Translations under genes and position numbers: made by a program
In this document: piece after piece, positions 51,511 through 59,877 of the stretch
Layout of the letters: every line of letters begins with the position of its first letter
Position numbering within the stretch: position 1 is the stretch's first letter
Origin: Mycobacterium sp.
Lineage (GTDB): Bacteria > Actinomycetota > Actinomycetes > Mycobacteriales > Mycobacteriaceae
Direction: 5' to 3'
Length of the DNA stretch: 64,000 bases
Assembly: GCF_004298145.1 (NCBI RefSeq)
Contig: NZ_SCRH01000023.1
Location: 62,001 to 126,000 of the forward strand
The notes under the pieces: generated by a model
What the model was told of the DNA's origin: nothing
Databases searched by the model: none
What the model saw: only the letters and a program-made list of their open reading frames with translations

Positions 51511-52236
51511 TCAATTGGCGGTGACAGCGGCGGTCTGCTCGGCTTCCTGGTGCGGGATCGCATATTTCACCAGGCACACAGAGACCGCGAAGATCCACCC
51601 GCCGAAGATCGTTAGGCCGAGCCACCACGCCAGCAGGCCGTTCCAGGCGATGACGCCCGTCTTCGCAAGGCAGTTCAGGCCCCCGGGCAAGAAGCAGAAT
51701 GCCGCCCATAGGCTGAAATAGGCCAACCAGCGCGGAAACACCGGGTTTTCGCGTCGATCTTGAAATATGGCCACCGCCAATATGACTGCCTGCAGCATCC
51801 CGGTCCAGGGCAGCGCGATGAACATGATCGACGCAAGATCGTGGATGCGGTAGGTGAAGCCGGGATCGATCTGGGGACGGAAAGCCGCGGCCTCCCACAT
51901 GATGCAGGGCACATAGAACTCGACGAGCAACATCACGCCCAGCAGCGCCTGGCTCAACGCCAGCGGTGCGGATGGTCCTTCGATGCGGCGCATCTGAACC
52001 GCGATGGCGGCGGACCAGGGCGCCAACAACGTCACGCCGGCGCAGGCGATGATGATGCCGATCCGTATCCGTGCGCCGCGTTCGACATAGATCGCGACGA
52101 TCTCCTCGAGCGTCTTGTTGGGGCCCGGCGGCGGCACGAACCCGGCGATCACCCACATGCCGAGCAGCAGGATGACCATGCTGACGATTCCGCCCCAGGC
52201 CATCCACCGCTGATTGACGGTACTCATGTCGTTCAC
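51511..52236 (-). CDS. Uncharacterised six-segment membrane protein
   Basis: 241 residues with about six hydrophobic helices (for example IVSMVILLLGMWVIAGF near residue 20 and IIIACAGVTLLAPWSAAIAV near residue 62). No recognised family; the short loop GFVPPPGPNKTLEEIVAIYV and paired GLNCLAKTGVIAWNG are the best conserved-looking parts. Last gene of the five-gene operon, starting within the stop of the 445-residue gene (ATGA overlap). Confidence 0.8.
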   Translation of the reverse strand: MNDMSTVNQRWMAWGGIVSMVILLLGMWVIAGFVPPPGPNKTLEEIVAIYVERGARIRIGIIIACAGVTLLAPWSAAIAVQMRRIEGPSAPLALSQALLGVMLLVEFYVPCIMWEAAAFRPQIDPGFTYRIHDLASIMFIALPWTGMLQAVILAVAIFQDRRENPVFPRWLAYFSLWAAFCFLPGGLNCLAKTGVIAWNGLLAWWLGLTIFGGWIFAVSVCLVKYAIPHQEAEQTAAVTAN

Positions 52237-53570
52237 TGCGCGCTCACCCCCGTGGAAGTCGGCCGCCGAACGCCGACCCGGTCATAGACGTCCTGCGGGA
52301 TCGCCTCCCGCGACTTGTAGATGTTGAACCGGCAATGCCCGGTGATGCGGCCGTCCTCGATACCCGGTTCGACGAGCAGGAAGTAGGGGCCGTCGTGTTC
52401 GAGGACGTACTTGTTGGTACCGGGGCAATGCATGCAATACACGGGCATCGCGTCGACTCCGAAGCTTTCGACGCCCGGGCCCTTGACCATGGGCAGGTTC
52501 TTCGGCGCGGCATAGGCGCCTTCCTCGATCAGCCGGCCACCGCTGCCGCAGGGCTTGGTATCGAAGCAGAAGCCGCCCTCGTCCTCGTGCAGTTCGTATT
52601 TCATGCCGTGTTGATGAAACAGCGTCGCCAGCCACTGCACTTGGTCCCGGTACGGCATGGTGTCGATCTGATCGAGCACCTGGCCCATCGTAGGCAGGTT
52701 GTAGCACTGCTCGACGGAATCCCAGCAGTGTTGCACCCCATAGTTTTCCAGGATCCAGCCGGTCTGCGCAGTGATCAGGTCGCGCCCGAAGTGGTGCCCG
52801 GGGTACCACTCCGTCTTCGACAGCATCAGGTGGCGGCGTGCGCGAGAGAGATCGCCGGCATCGAGTGCGCGTACCGCGAGCGCATGGGCCTGGAAACGCA
52901 TGTCCTCGCGCTCGTCCTCGTCGAACAGCAATGCCCCGGACACGTCGAAGGCGGCTTTGATCCGCGCGACGTCACGGCGCACCCCGAGACGTTCGAATAC
53001 CTCCGTCGGGACGGCGAGGGGATTTTTGTAGATGGTGAGCCGCAACGGTTCCCCGTCGCGCCCGTCTGCGAACACGAACGGCGGATAGCCGAGCCATTCG
53101 CAGCAGAGGCGCTCGATCTCGGTGCTCACGATCCGCAGGTCCGGGGCGTCGGGGATGGCGTCGGCCCGGTTCGCCGCCCAGTTCGGGGAGACGAGCACGA
53201 TCTTCTCGGCGTCCTCCTCGAATGCCGCGAGTTCGGCGCCGTCCATGCGAAAGATCATTGCCAGCGATTGGACGGCTTCCCGGGAGACGCCGTTGCGGAA
53301 CCACTCGGCCCACGGTCGGACAATTGTGCGCAGCGAGTCGGGCACCGAACGTTGCAGCGCGTCAGCGCCGAACTCACGCTGGATGTAGCCCAGCGTCAGG
53401 GTGTTCCAGAGCAGATAAATGTCGCGGGTGGAGAAGTGGAGGTCCACTGATTGCGCAGCGATCTCACGCGCCGCCGTCGTATCTCCGCGGTCCAGGGCCG
53501 CCGCGGCGCGATCACCGGGCGCGGTCGCCAGTTGCTGCAGTTCATCGTCGGCGAACACCAGATCTGTCAT
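52233..53570 (-). CDS. Uncharacterised conserved Cys-rich protein (445 residues)
   Basis: Soluble, no signal peptide or membrane segment. The C-terminal third holds clustered cysteines: GGFCFDTKPCGSGGRL near residue 340, PVYCMHCPGTNKYVLEHDGP near residue 385, and GHCRFNIYK near residue 420, a layout suggesting a metal site or redox centre. The N-terminal half is helical and acidic (RDIYLLWNTLTLGYIQREFG). I do not recognise the family. Starts two bases after the SRPBCC gene stop and overlaps the membrane protein start by four bases, so it is translated in a tight operon. Confidence 0.8.
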   Translation of the reverse strand: MTDLVFADDELQQLATAPGDRAAAALDRGDTTAAREIAAQSVDLHFSTRDIYLLWNTLTLGYIQREFGADALQRSVPDSLRTIVRPWAEWFRNGVSREAVQSLAMIFRMDGAELAAFEEDAEKIVLVSPNWAANRADAIPDAPDLRIVSTEIERLCCEWLGYPPFVFADGRDGEPLRLTIYKNPLAVPTEVFERLGVRRDVARIKAAFDVSGALLFDEDEREDMRFQAHALAVRALDAGDLSRARRHLMLSKTEWYPGHHFGRDLITAQTGWILENYGVQHCWDSVEQCYNLPTMGQVLDQIDTMPYRDQVQWLATLFHQHGMKYELHEDEGGFCFDTKPCGSGGRLIEEGAYAAPKNLPMVKGPGVESFGVDAMPVYCMHCPGTNKYVLEHDGPYFLLVEPGIEDGRITGHCRFNIYKSREAIPQDVYDRVGVRRPTSTGVSAQ

Positions 53571-53572
53571 CG

Positions 53573-54024
53573 CTACTCTCCTAGCTGGCTGTTTGATTCT
53601 TCTGTGGCTCGCACGATTCCCTTGAGCAGGCCCGCAATGCCCTGTCGCAGAATCAGTTCCAAGACAAACCCGAGACCTGGGATCGGTAAGGACGGGGTGG
53701 ATCGCACGGTGTAGGTGATGCGGGTTCCCGCGGCGGCCCGCGCCAGTTCGACCGTGCCGGTGTGGTCGCGGACCGGCAGACCGGAGCGCAGCCGGTAGCC
53801 GAACCGCGTCGGCCGCTCGAACACGGTGACCTCTTCGGTCTGCGTCGGCCCGATCAGGCCCATGCGCCGCAGGGCGCCCACGCCGTTGGGCTCCTTGTCG
53901 CCGGGCACCACCAGCTCACTGATCCGCAGCGGCGAGATGTTCTTGTAATTCGCATGATCGGTGAGCGCGTCAAAACCGTCTCGATGGGCGCGGAAGTATT
54001 TCGGGTCAAGGTGAATTCGATCAT
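53573..54024 (-). pseudogene. SRPBCC (polyketide cyclase/START-like) gene with a one-base frameshift
   Basis: ATG 54024 overlaps the upstream reductase stop (ATGA) and encodes MIEFTLTRNTSAPIETV, the usual SRPBCC start. At the AAAA run 53972-53975 (TTTT in the coding strand) the frame is lost; the family-typical continuation FDALTDHANYKNISPLRISE appears in another frame and stays open to 53573, through YRLRSGLPVRDHTGTVELA and the C-terminal helix. One missing base explains everything. Either a recent loss of function, programmed slippage, or a sequencing error. The conserved operon spacing argues that the gene was recently functional. Confidence 0.72.
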
Positions 54025-55133
54025 CGGTGCGCCCCCTCCAGGTCGACCACCATGCCCGCGGCTTGGTGGCCCGCTTGCAGTTCGTCGAGGCCGAAGGCCT
54101 GCACGGGGCCCAGCGGGCCGTGGCCGTGGACCTCTCCCCCGGCGGCGCGCTGAGCGGCCCACGCGGTGAGATCGGCGGTGACGTCGTAGACGCTGGGCCC
54201 CCGCAGCGTGACCTCGGAAAGTACATGTCCCGCACGGGAGTACGCGATGGCGACCACGTGGGTCCCGGCCCGCGCGCGAGCCGCGGCCTCGGGCCCGCTC
54301 GGCGACGCGCACTCGACTATGCGATTGAGGGCGCCGACTATTCGCCCGGCACCGGGAATGGAAGCCAACCTGCCGACCTGAGCAACCACGGGAGTCGCGG
54401 CGCCGAGGCCACCCTGGTAAACGTCGACGGTGTCCAATTCCGGGTAGGCCTGGGGCAAGGTGATCGCCTCCGACGACCCCAGCATCATCGATGGCACCGA
54501 ACGCCCCGCGACCGACCAGGCACGGGTACGGGCGCCGCACCGCTCCGTTACCATTTCTCCCCCGCGCCAACCGAAGCTGGGAGCCGTCAGCACACCGGCG
54601 GCGGAGGTGACGGTGCCTTTGCTGAGTTCGCCGCGCCCCGGACCGGTCAGGAAGTAGCCGATCTCGAGCGCGCCGACCGGACCGCGGGCGCTACCCGAGG
54701 CGTGCTCCACCGCGAGCGCACCCGCCAGGTTTCCGGGCGCGTAGTTGAATCCCATCGCAGTGATAAGCGCCCCGGCGGCCGTGCGCGCCGCGGGGCTTTC
54801 GAACACGCGCCGCACAAACGGCGCCTCGCCGGTGGTGTCGACGTAGTGAGCACCGCACTTGATCGCCGCGTCAAGCGCGACGTCGCCCACCTTGATGAAT
54901 GGACCGACGGTGGTCACCAGCACGTCACCGGGATGCAACAGCGCGTGCAGGGTGCGCGGTTCGTCCAGTCGGACAACCGCCGTCGCGCAGGTGCCGCCGA
55001 GTTCGTCGGCAAGGGTATCGAGCGCGGCGGGTGAGCGTCCGGTCAGTACCGTTTCGACGTCTGACTTGGCGAGCCGCTCAGCGATGAGGCGGCCGGTGTA
55101 GCCGGTCGCTCCGAGCAGGACGATGCGGGTCAT
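54021..55133 (-). CDS. Saccharopine dehydrogenase-like / trans-acting enoyl reductase family protein
   Basis: 370 residues. N-terminal Rossmann motif LLGATGYTGRLIAERLAK (residues 6-23) followed by TGRSPAALDTLA; VGPFIKVGDVALDAAIKCGAHYVDTTGE is a hallmark of the family that includes the mycobacterial trans-acting enoyl reductase Rv2953. It probably reduces a double bond in a lipid or polyketide-like substrate with NAD(P)H. ATG overlaps the SDR stop by one base (TGATG) and its own stop overlaps the SRPBCC start. Confidence 0.87.
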   Translation of the reverse strand: MTRIVLLGATGYTGRLIAERLAKSDVETVLTGRSPAALDTLADELGGTCATAVVRLDEPRTLHALLHPGDVLVTTVGPFIKVGDVALDAAIKCGAHYVDTTGEAPFVRRVFESPAARTAAGALITAMGFNYAPGNLAGALAVEHASGSARGPVGALEIGYFLTGPGRGELSKGTVTSAAGVLTAPSFGWRGGEMVTERCGARTRAWSVAGRSVPSMMLGSSEAITLPQAYPELDTVDVYQGGLGAATPVVAQVGRLASIPGAGRIVGALNRIVECASPSGPEAAARARAGTHVVAIAYSRAGHVLSEVTLRGPSVYDVTADLTAWAAQRAAGGEVHGHGPLGPVQAFGLDELQAGHQAAGMVVDLEGAHR

Positions 55134-55882
55134 CAGATCGACGCGGCCATCAGCCCGCCGTCGACCGTGTAGGCAATACCCGTAACCCACGCGGCATCGT
55201 CGGAAGCTAAGTGCAGCACGATTTTTGCGATGTCTTCCGGCTGACCGAGACGGCCCTGCTTCTGCTCGAAATAGCCATGGGCCGACGCGCCCGTCGCGGC
55301 CTCGAAGCCGGCGATCAGAGCGTCGGAAAACGGTGTCTCGGTGAACGCCGGACACACGCAATTGACGCGAATGCCCGCGGGCCGAAGTTCGGCGGCCGCG
55401 GTCTTGGTCATGTTGATGATGCCGGCCTTCGTGGCGCCGTAGCCGCCGAGCAAGGGAGCGCCGTTCAGCCCCGCTGTCGACGCCGTCGAGATGATGACGC
55501 CACCGCCGGGCATCCGCGCGGCGGCGGCCTTGATGCCGTGAAACGTGCCTTTGAGATTGACCGCGATCATGCGGTCGAAATCGTCGGTGGCCAGCGCGGC
55601 CAACGGACCAAGGACGCAGATGCCGGCATTGTTGACCATCACGTCAAGCGAGCCGAACTCCGAGATCGCCAGTCGCACAGCGGCTTCGACCTGTGGCTCC
55701 TCCGCCACGTCGCAGCCGATCCAACGGGCGTGCTCGCCGGCCTCGGCGGCCACGGCTTCCGCGCCCGCGCTGTCGATATCGGCTACTACCACCGAGGCGC
55801 CGAGCGCGGCGAAACCTCGCACGATGGACCTACCGATCCCGCTGGCGCCCCCGGTGACAACCACTGAGCGTCCACCTGCCAT
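55133..55882 (-). CDS. SDR family NAD(P)-dependent oxidoreductase
   Basis: 249 residues, classical SDR: TGGASGIGRSIVRGF (residues 10-24), D after beta-2 in VADIDSAG (NAD preference), NNAG near residue 86 and catalytic YGATK near residue 151. C-terminal YTVDGGLMA is typical. First gene of the five-gene leftward operon; promoter and operator lie in the 123-base spacer shared with the APH-LLM-TetR operon. Confidence 0.93.
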   Translation of the reverse strand: MAGGRSVVVTGGASGIGRSIVRGFAALGASVVVADIDSAGAEAVAAEAGEHARWIGCDVAEEPQVEAAVRLAISEFGSLDVMVNNAGICVLGPLAALATDDFDRMIAVNLKGTFHGIKAAAARMPGGGVIISTASTAGLNGAPLLGGYGATKAGIINMTKTAAAELRPAGIRVNCVCPAFTETPFSDALIAGFEAATGASAHGYFEQKQGRLGQPEDIAKIVLHLASDDAAWVTGIAYTVDGGLMAASI

Positions 55883-55916
55883 GAAACAACCTCCCGCCGG
55901 AATTAAATCCGTATGT

Positions 55917-55943
55917 TATACGAAAACTAGCCCGATTCGTATA
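55917..55943. promoter_or_regulatory. TATACGAA-N11-TTCGTATA dyad between divergent operons
   Basis: Perfect eight-base arms. A second, off-centre repeat TAAATCC (55904-55910) / GGATTTA (55944-55950) overlaps it; the two centres differ by three bases, so they are not one nested hairpin. Probable operator for the TetR at 58207, acting on both the five-gene operon and the APH-LLM-TetR operon. Confidence 0.6.
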
Positions 55944-56005
55944 GGATTTAAAAAATCCGCTCACCGAAGCTGACCGGTTTCCGCTCGAGGAAAGGACCGC
56001 AATCC

Positions 56006-57097
56006 ATGCCGACGTCTGCCGTCCTCGCCGATACAACGGCCGATTTGACTCCCGCGTGGTTCACCGCCGCGCTGCGCACCGGCGGTGCGCTCGGACCGGA
56101 CGCCGCTGTTGAGAAGGTGGACGCGGTGTTGTACGGAACCGGCCAACTCGGGCTTGTCGCCCGCGCCGAGCTCGACTACGTGGGTACCGCCGACGGGGCG
56201 CCGAAGTCGGTCATCGTCAAGTTGCCCTCGGCGGACGCGGGCAGTCGCCAGCTGGGAGTCGGCGTCGGCGCCTACGAGGCGGAGGTGCGGTTCTACCAGG
56301 AGATCGGGCCTCGCTCGAGCATCAGCGTGCCCCGCCTGCACTGGGGGTCGTTCGAGCCTGGAACGGGCCGGGTGACATTGGTGCTCGAGGACCTCTCGCA
56401 GGACTGGCAGGTCGGCGACGCGGTGGCGGGAGGCACTGTGCGCCAGGCCGAGGTCGCACTGGATCAGATCGCGCTCCTACATGCCGAACTGTGGGATGAT
56501 CCCGGTCTGCGCGGGCTTGACTGGCTCGCCTCGCCGGCCCGAACTCAACTGCTTTTCGATGGCGTGCCCGCCGCACTACCCGAGTTTCGCGAGCGGTTCG
56601 CAGACCGGCTCGAACCGCATCAGTTCGCCGCCGTCGAAAGACTGGCGCCTAAAGGCGCCCATTACCCGGCCCGGGCCTGGCACGGACCGATGGTCGTCAC
56701 CCATGGTGACTTCCGACTCGACAACGTCATGTTCCGCGGCGATGCGACCGGCATGCAGGCGATGGTGATCGATTGGCAGGCAGTGCGATTGGCGCCACCA
56801 ATGATTGACCCCGCGATATGGCTGTCCAGCTGCCTATCGGTCGAGGACCGCCGCAACAACCAGGATGCGCTGTTGCGTCGGCACCATGACCGTCTGCGAC
56901 AGGGCGGCGTCGACGACTTTTCGTTCGATGACTGCGTACGCAACCTGCAAGTGTGTTCGCTCTACATTTTCCTGCTCAGCGTGGGGGTCTCGGTAACCCT
57001 CGCGCGGTCCGACCGAGGCGACGAAATGTTCGCCGGCATGGTGGCTCGGGCAGCCGATTTCGTCACCGATCTGGGCGCCGAAAACGTCCTCGACTAG
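56006..57097 (+). CDS. APH/ecdysteroid-kinase-like phosphotransferase
   Basis: 363 residues. Catalytic loop THGDFRLDN (232-240, with the canonical H233 and D235) and IDWQ (255-258). H-G-D-F-R-x-D-N is the motif of ACAD10/11 kinase domains and of EcKinase-like proteins, so this copy is more orthodox than the W-G-D kinases of the modules. It may phosphorylate a hydroxyl of a steroid- or acyl-CoA-like substrate. First gene of a rightward operon with an LLM enzyme (ten bases downstream) and a TetR. Confidence 0.88.
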   Translation: MPTSAVLADTTADLTPAWFTAALRTGGALGPDAAVEKVDAVLYGTGQLGLVARAELDYVGTADGAPKSVIVKLPSADAGSRQLGVGVGAYEAEVRFYQEIGPRSSISVPRLHWGSFEPGTGRVTLVLEDLSQDWQVGDAVAGGTVRQAEVALDQIALLHAELWDDPGLRGLDWLASPARTQLLFDGVPAALPEFRERFADRLEPHQFAAVERLAPKGAHYPARAWHGPMVVTHGDFRLDNVMFRGDATGMQAMVIDWQAVRLAPPMIDPAIWLSSCLSVEDRRNNQDALLRRHHDRLRQGGVDDFSFDDCVRNLQVCSLYIFLLSVGVSVTLARSDRGDEMFAGMVARAADFVTDLGAENVLD

Positions 57098-57107
57098 GAG
57101 AAACCAC

Positions 57108-58223
57108 ATGGCAACCAACGACATTGAGCCACAACTGGCGCCGGTCGCCGACGACATGAGCGCATTTATCATCGCCGGCGCGGTGACGTCCCAGCAGGAA
57201 GAATCCGAATACGACACCGTGTCACGCACCCCGGCCCAGGGAATCCAAGACGGGGTCGACGCCGAGCGCATCGGCTATCGCCGCGTCTGGCTCTCGGAGC
57301 GCATCGATATCAAGTGGTCCGACGTGATCCTGTCGGGTGTGGCGGCGCGCACGAGCCGGCTGGAGGTCGGCACCGGCGTGATCGATCCAACGACGCGCCA
57401 TCCCTGGACAGCCGCGGCGTTCGGCGCCACCATGCAGGCCTGCTACGGCGAACGCTTCATCATGGGGCTCGGCCGGGGAGACAACGGGTACTTTCGCGGC
57501 ACCGGCATCTCGATGGCCACCTTCGAGCAGATGCACGACTACGTCGACATTCTGCGTCAACTGTGGGCGGGCAAACATGTCTCCTACGACGGCCCCGTCG
57601 GCACCTTCGAGGATCTGTCGTTCGCCGAGAGCTACCACGGCAACCCGCCGCCGATCTGGTTCGGTGGATTCTGCGCCCCCGCAGGAGCGCGCTTCACAGC
57701 CGCCAAGGCCGACGGCGTCATTCTGATCCCCATGATGAATCCGTCCGCCGTCGCTGAGGCCAAGGAGCGGATTGTGAAAGCCTGCGAGCGAGTTGGGCGG
57801 GACCCCAACGAGATTCGGGTCGCGGCGCTGGTAGTCACCGCGCCCGATCTCGACGACTTCGAGACCCGCGCGATCGCTCACGGACGAATGGTCACCTACC
57901 TGCAGTACCCGGGCTATGGCGAACAGCTTTGCACCGCAAACGGATGGGACCTTGGCTTACTCGACAAGATCCGCAACCACAAGCGCTTCGAGAACATCAC
58001 CCAGGTCGCCGACCGGGAGTTCCAGCGCCACGAGATGCTGGACGTCGCGAGCGTCATTCCCGACGAGTACATGTGGGACTGCAGCGCGATCGGCACCGTC
58101 GACGAATGCGTGACCAACTTGCGTAGATTCATCGACGCGGGTGCCGACGAGATCGTCACTTACGGTTCGACGCCGGCGCAGAACGCCGGATTGGTGGCAG
58201 CCTGGCGTGACCGCGCGCGCTGA
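57108..58223 (+). CDS. LLM-class flavin-dependent (probable F420) oxidoreductase
   Basis: 371 residues. Segments SRLEVGTGVIDPTTRHPWTAAAFGATMQ, RFIMGLGRGDNGYF and FEDLSFAESYHGNPPPIWFGG are typical of F420-dependent LLM reductases or dehydrogenases. C-terminus AGADEIVTYGSTPAQN matches the remnant at 47948, showing that a close paralogue once existed beside module copy 2. RBS AGGAGAAA. Follows the APH-type kinase; its 3' end overlaps the TetR start by 17 bases. Confidence 0.9.
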   Translation: MATNDIEPQLAPVADDMSAFIIAGAVTSQQEESEYDTVSRTPAQGIQDGVDAERIGYRRVWLSERIDIKWSDVILSGVAARTSRLEVGTGVIDPTTRHPWTAAAFGATMQACYGERFIMGLGRGDNGYFRGTGISMATFEQMHDYVDILRQLWAGKHVSYDGPVGTFEDLSFAESYHGNPPPIWFGGFCAPAGARFTAAKADGVILIPMMNPSAVAEAKERIVKACERVGRDPNEIRVAALVVTAPDLDDFETRAIAHGRMVTYLQYPGYGEQLCTANGWDLGLLDKIRNHKRFENITQVADREFQRHEMLDVASVIPDEYMWDCSAIGTVDECVTNLRRFIDAGADEIVTYGSTPAQNAGLVAAWRDRAR

Positions 58224-58863
58224 GGATCCCGGCAGCACCCGGCCGGCCCGACGGCCAGGCCGGCCTCCCCTGCTGTCTCGAGATCGGCTGGCGCGTGCGG
58301 CATTCGAACTCGTCGACCGGGAGGGCGTGGAGGCGCTGACAATCGGTCGCCTCGCCCGGGAGCTCGGTGTCGGATCGATGACGATCTACGGGTACGCAGC
58401 GTCCAAGGACGCCATCGTGGCCATGCTGCCCGATCTACTGCTGGAGGACGTGCCACCCATCGACATGCGCAAGTCCTGGCAGAACGCGCTCGAAGAGGTC
58501 TTCGTCTCCGTTTACCGCAACTTCCTCAACCACCGCCACGTCACCCAGGCGATCGCCGAGTCGCCGGTGTTCGGTCCGGCGCAGGCCCGGATCATCGAGG
58601 GCGCGCTGGTGCGGCTGGAACGCGCCGGGTTCAGCGATCGCGACGCGTTCGAATTGCAACGCACACTTTCGACCTACACGCTCGGTTTCGCGATGTTTGC
58701 CGTCGCCGAAGCGCAGGCGGGTGCCCACCGCCCGCGCGTGACGTGGACTCACGACCTGGGCGAGGGCGAGTACCCGCACGTCGCAAGGGTTTCGGAGCTC
58801 TTCGGCGCGGAAGTAAACGAGCACCAGTATCTTGCGGGGCTGCGTCGAATCTTGCGCGCCTGA
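58207..58863 (+). CDS. TetR/AcrR family transcriptional regulator
   Basis: 218 residues from GTG 58207 inside the end of the LLM gene. A short Arg/Pro-rich leader (RPARRPGRPPLLSRDRL) precedes the helix-turn-helix (LTIGRLARELGVGSMTIYGY, then AASKDAIVAMLPD). Paralogue of the TetR at 48800; both sit beside APH-type kinases and both have ATACG/CGTAT palindromes nearby, which supports a shared recognition core (inference). Confidence 0.9.
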   Translation: MTARAEDPGSTRPARRPGRPPLLSRDRLARAAFELVDREGVEALTIGRLARELGVGSMTIYGYAASKDAIVAMLPDLLLEDVPPIDMRKSWQNALEEVFVSVYRNFLNHRHVTQAIAESPVFGPAQARIIEGALVRLERAGFSDRDAFELQRTLSTYTLGFAMFAVAEAQAGAHRPRVTWTHDLGEGEYPHVARVSELFGAEVNEHQYLAGLRRILRA

Positions 58864-58923
58864 TCCGTCGGGGTCCGCACGGCCTCCGGTCACCGTGCGG
58901 GCCCGAAAAGATGATGCTAGAAA

Positions 58924-59862
58924 GTGGAACTGATGGACAACCGGTACTTTCCGTTGGTCGTTGCGGTCGTCATGCTCGCGCTCGGCCTGACGCTGACGAT
59001 CGACGACTTCCGACGAGCCGCCACGCTGCGGCGGCCGGTGGCGGTTGCGCTCGCCTGTCAGGCTGTGGTGCTCCCGGCCCTCTGCCTGCTGATCGCCGAA
59101 GTGTTTGACCTTCCGGCTAACCTGGCGGTCGGGCTGATGCTGATGGCCGCGACGCCCGGCGGGACGACCGCGAACATCCTGAGCCACCTGTTCAATGGCG
59201 ACCTGGCACTCAACCTCACGTTGACCGCGATCAATGCGGTGCTCTCGATCGTCGCAATACCCGCGATACTCGCGGTTTCGATGACCTGGTTCCTCGGAGA
59301 CGGACGGTTCGTTCCCCTGCAGTGGGACAAGTTCCTTGGGGTGTTCGGGCTCGTGCTCGTCCCCACCTCGATCGGCGTTGCCATCCGCCACCAGTTTCCT
59401 AAGCTCGCCCGGCGGCTGCAAACCCCGATCCGGGTGCTCGCGGCGACGCTGTTGGTGCTCATCATCGCCGCGACCCTGATTAAATCCTGGGGAACGCTTT
59501 CGCAGTACTTGGGCGTGCTGAGCGGCGCCGTTGCGACGTTCTGCGTAGCGAGCCTGACCGTTGGCTATCTGGCACCGCGCCTGATGCACCTTGCGGGACG
59601 GCAGGCCATCGCCATGAGCCTCGAGATCGGCATGCACAACGGCGTATTGGCGATGGGTTTGGCACTCAGTCCGCAGCTACTCAACAACGCCGAAATGGCT
59701 ATCCCAGCGGCGGTATACGGCCTCATCGCGCTATTTATTGCCCTGGCATTCCTTTTCACCGTCCGCAGACTGGACCCTTCGTTTCGCGATCCCGACCCGC
59801 GCCGCAGCGCCCCGACCGAACAGCCCGCGCGGTTCAAGGACCCGCAAGAAGACCCCGCGTAG
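58924..59862 (+). CDS. Bile acid:sodium symporter (BASS) family transporter
   Basis: 312 residues with about nine or ten hydrophobic helices. BASS signatures: GLMLMAATPGGTTANILSHL near residue 70-90, FNGDLALNLTLTAINAVLSI next to it, and MHNGVLAMGLAL near residue 238, the crossover-helix region. Family members import bile acids, pantoate or other organic anions with sodium. In this context uptake of a steroid-like or other amphipathic acid is attractive but unproven. GTG 58924 or ATG 58933 may be the start. Follows the TetR in the same direction (60 bases). Confidence 0.88.
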   Translation: MELMDNRYFPLVVAVVMLALGLTLTIDDFRRAATLRRPVAVALACQAVVLPALCLLIAEVFDLPANLAVGLMLMAATPGGTTANILSHLFNGDLALNLTLTAINAVLSIVAIPAILAVSMTWFLGDGRFVPLQWDKFLGVFGLVLVPTSIGVAIRHQFPKLARRLQTPIRVLAATLLVLIIAATLIKSWGTLSQYLGVLSGAVATFCVASLTVGYLAPRLMHLAGRQAIAMSLEIGMHNGVLAMGLALSPQLLNNAEMAIPAAVYGLIALFIALAFLFTVRRLDPSFRDPDPRRSAPTEQPARFKDPQEDPA

Positions 59863-59877
59863 ACCCACCGGTTCCAG

